From Spirochaetia bacterium (GTDB taxonomy: Bacteria; Spirochaetota; Spirochaetia; CADAEX01): a stretch of DNA of 64,000 nucleotides. Shown here in pieces: positions 62,111 to 64,000 of the stretch (positions within the stretch are counted from its first letter, which is position 1; each line of letters begins with the position of its first letter). The translations under genes and the position numbers were made by a program. Under the pieces are notes generated by a model. The model did not search any database. It saw nothing but the letters and a program-made list of their open reading frames with translations, and was not told the DNA's origin. The stretch lies in the NCBI GenBank assembly GCA_017649605.1, contig JAGCGL010000018.1, positions 1 through 64,000 of the forward strand, written 5' to 3'.

Positions 62111-63035
62111 CGTTAACCTGTCTAAAGGAGTGGTTAACGAAACTGATGCCCCTGCTAGAATCAAGGAAGAGCTTGCCTCTGCAGATGCCATTGTGATAGG
62201 GGCTGGAGCAGGACTCTCCACATCGGCAGGCTTCATCTATTCCGGTTCCCGTTTTGAGCACTATTTCTTTGATTTCATCAAAGCCTATGGCTTTCCCGAT
62301 ATGTACTCCGGTGGCTTCTACGATTTTCCCACCCCTGAGATCTACTGGGCCTACTGGTCCCGATACATTTACATCAACCGTTACATCGATGCTCCTAAGC
62401 CTGTCTACAAAAGGTTTTTTGAGCTGGTTAAAGATAAGAACTATTTCGTCATAACCACCAATGTGGACCACCAGTTCCAGAGATCTGGATTCGATAAACA
62501 GCGACTTTTCTATACACAGGGGGATTACGGCCAGTTCCAGAGCCCAAGTCCCAAGATCAAGAAAGTATATGAGAATGAAGAGATCATAATGCAGATGATG
62601 AAAGCCCAGGGTTTTGTCAAAGATGACAACGGCATTTTCCAGGTGCCGCCTAACATGCGTATAACAATGCGTATACCAGCCCGGCTTGTCCCTGTATGTC
62701 CCGATGACGGCGGTCCTCTGGTGCCTCATCTGCGCTCTGACGGCACTTTTGTGGAGGATGAGGGGTGGAACCAGGCATCGGAGCGGTATTCGGCATTTAT
62801 GCAGCCCTGCCTGCAGAACCATGTGCTTCTTCTGGAGCTTGGAGTAGGAGGCAATACACCAGGCATCATCAAGTATCCATTCTGGAAGGTTGCTGCCTCC
62901 AATCCCAAGGCTGTCTATGTCTGCATAAACTATAATGAGGCTTACTGCCCGAAGCAGATTGAGGATCAGGCGATATGCGTAGATTCGGATATAGGAGATT
63001 TTTTGGAGAAACTGCTTCAGTGTGTCATTATTTGA
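62094..63035 (+). CDS. Class M sirtuin (SirTM), protein ADP-ribosyltransferase
   Basis: NAD-dependent sirtuin of 313 residues from ATG 62094 (AGGAGG before it). It has the Rossmann start AIVIGAGAGLSTSAGF, FVITTNVDHQFQRSGF, and TQGDYGQFQ, where ordinary deacetylases have a catalytic His. Loss of that His is typical of SirTM, which transfers ADP-ribose. The zinc ribbon is reduced to a Cys near PVCPDDGG and later Cys residues. In Streptococcus and Staphylococcus the target is a lipoylated GcvH-L encoded beside it; no GcvH-L or LplA is here, so the target is open. Confidence 0.9.
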   Translation: MSSSFNVNLSKGVVNETDAPARIKEELASADAIVIGAGAGLSTSAGFIYSGSRFEHYFFDFIKAYGFPDMYSGGFYDFPTPEIYWAYWSRYIYINRYIDAPKPVYKRFFELVKDKNYFVITTNVDHQFQRSGFDKQRLFYTQGDYGQFQSPSPKIKKVYENEEIIMQMMKAQGFVKDDNGIFQVPPNMRITMRIPARLVPVCPDDGGPLVPHLRSDGTFVEDEGWNQASERYSAFMQPCLQNHVLLLELGVGGNTPGIIKYPFWKVAASNPKAVYVCINYNEAYCPKQIEDQAICVDSDIGDFLEKLLQCVII

Positions 63036-63073
63036 TACACCGGTGGGGTTATCATTCTGAATAAGGAGTGAAT

Positions 63074-64000
63074 ATGATTATATTGATAGTTCTGACATTG
63101 ATTATTGCTGTTATTTCCCTTGTGCTTATCTTGGCACTCTTGAAGCGTGATGGCGGGGGAGATACCCGGCTGATCACCGATAAGCTTGCAACCTACGAGC
63201 GGAACCTGAAGGATGAGTTTGAGCGTAGCAGGAAGGAAACCCTTGCCGCCAACAGCGTATCACGGCAGGAAACAACCAGATCCCTTCTTGGATTTCAGGA
63301 TACAGTAAGCAGCAAGCTGGATGCATTGACCAAGGCTTCCCAGGACTCTTTCCTTAAGCAGAAGGATTCGATGACCGAAGGGATGGTCAACCTTATGGGA
63401 ACTTTGCAGACAAGCCTCAAGCATATACAGGAGAGCAACGAGAAGAAGCTTGAGGAGATGCGCGTTACTGTTGACGAGAAGCTTCAGTCCACACTGGAGA
63501 AGCGTCTCACCAGCTCTTTTGAGCTTGTTACCAAGCAGCTTGAGGCGGTGCAGAAGGGGCTTGGAGAGATGCAGACCCTGGCCAGCGATGTAGGAGGTCT
63601 TAAGAGAGCTCTTACCAATGTAAAGACAGCAGGCGGAATGGGAGAGGTGCAGCTTGAGGCACTCCTTTCACAGTTCCTTTCCTCAGAGCAGTTTGAGAAG
63701 AATGCCCATCCAAATCCAGGTAACACCCGCCTTGTGGTTGAGTTTGCTGTCAAGATTCCGGATAAAGGCAACGCAGATGATATCATCTATCTGCCGGTGG
63801 ACTCCAAGTATCCTGCAGCTGTGTGGGATAAACTGACCAAGGCCTACGAGGAGGCTGACAAGGCTGAGATAGAGGCGCAGAGGAAGGCACTCCGCACCGA
63901 TATCCGTAACATGGCCAAGGATATAAAGGAAAAGTATATCGAACCGCCGTACACCACCGATTTTGCCCTTATGTTTGTTCCTTTCGAGGGGCTTTTTGCC
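63074..64000 (+). CDS. rmuC: DNA recombination protein RmuC (5' part, runs off the window)
   Basis: Begins at ATG 63074 with GGAG 9 nt upstream. The visible 309 residues show one N-terminal membrane helix (2-24), a long coiled coil (about 35-185), and the start of the RmuC nuclease-like core: GGMGEVQLEALLSQFL, YLPVDSKYPAAVW, and EPPYTTDFALMFVPFEGLFA. RmuC limits inversions at short inverted repeats. The C-terminal part lies beyond 64000. Confidence 0.92.
   Translation, partial: MIILIVLTLIIAVISLVLILALLKRDGGGDTRLITDKLATYERNLKDEFERSRKETLAANSVSRQETTRSLLGFQDTVSSKLDALTKASQDSFLKQKDSMTEGMVNLMGTLQTSLKHIQESNEKKLEEMRVTVDEKLQSTLEKRLTSSFELVTKQLEAVQKGLGEMQTLASDVGGLKRALTNVKTAGGMGEVQLEALLSQFLSSEQFEKNAHPNPGNTRLVVEFAVKIPDKGNADDIIYLPVDSKYPAAVWDKLTKAYEEADKAEIEAQRKALRTDIRNMAKDIKEKYIEPPYTTDFALMFVPFEGLFA

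Noticed and set aside
1-64000. CRISPR array, insertion-sequence transposase, prophage or rRNA
   Set aside because: No regularly spaced repeats, transposase or integrase motifs, phage structural genes or rRNA signatures were seen.

Overview
The window looks like chromosomal DNA from a diderm, anaerobic, host-associated spirochaete of the Treponema type. This is inferred from gene content and style, not from a marker gene: there is no rRNA. Pointers are outer-membrane beta-barrels and lipoproteins with treponeme-like lipoboxes, a secreted SUMF1-fold protein, a membrane pyrophosphatase, ECF vitamin-type transporters, a poly-G promoter tract, and c-di-AMP and amidase modules in tight operons. A rumen or gut species fits best, because unlike T. 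pallidum it makes its own purines and pyrimidines. Base composition is roughly balanced by eye, except for one clearly AT-rich island at about 50.35-54.3 kb.

Layout. 0-7.3 kb: pyrophosphatase hppA, a convergent dolichol-kinase-like gene, then a five-gene operon joining a phosphoribosyltransferase, an ECF transporter (fused ATPases, T and S components) and a creatininase-family amidohydrolase. 7.28-7.55 kb: a 260-bp imperfect palindrome. 7.5-9.8 kb (minus): acetolactate decarboxylase, an M15 peptidase and a Phd/VapC toxin-antitoxin pair. 9.95-17.9 kb: a T-box leader, then acyl-CoA synthetase, folP, cdaA, cdaR (YbbR), truA, family-4 uracil-DNA glycosylase and priA. 17.9-22.2 kb (minus): infC-rpmI-rplT, a coiled-coil protein, zapA, a candidate 6S RNA, a lysine/glutamate-rich lipoprotein and a HEAT-like exported protein. 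22.3-24.9 kb: glycosyltransferase-like protein, cell-wall amidase, GerMN protein and tRNA-Phe. 24.9-34.2 kb: envelope proteins, a membrane SpoIIE phosphatase, an RND/LolA-like/beta-barrel export set, a lipoprotein behind a poly-G promoter and a secreted SUMF1 protein.

34.2-50.3 kb: NhaD/ArsB-type antiporter, a second ECF S component with an operator-like palindrome, purB-purA-guaA, an amino-acid ABC importer with unusual fusions, an alpha/beta hydrolase, a C69 dipeptidase, a Fic protein, purF-purE divergent from purC, and a HAD phosphatase. 50.35-54.3 kb: an acquired island with a DNA methyltransferase, two PD-(D/E)XK-type nucleases, an XRE controller, and a CdiA_C-like nuclease whose 3' end is overlapped by a convincing antisense small RNA. 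54.4-64 kb: DUF362 protein, pyrG-carA-carB, a Zn-macrodomain/SirTM pair and the start of rmuC.

The main metabolic theme is nucleotide supply: de novo purine genes (purF, E, C, B, A, guaA), carbamoyl phosphate and CTP synthesis, and a transporter/PRTase locus that looks like nucleobase or base-analogue salvage. The best candidates for something undescribed are the T-box-controlled acyl-CoA synthetase (amino acid made from a scavenged carboxylic acid), the ECF-PRTase-creatininase locus, the antisense RNA on the island nuclease, and the poly-G promoter. No database searches or folding programs were run. Start codons were chosen by Shine-Dalgarno position and family lengths.
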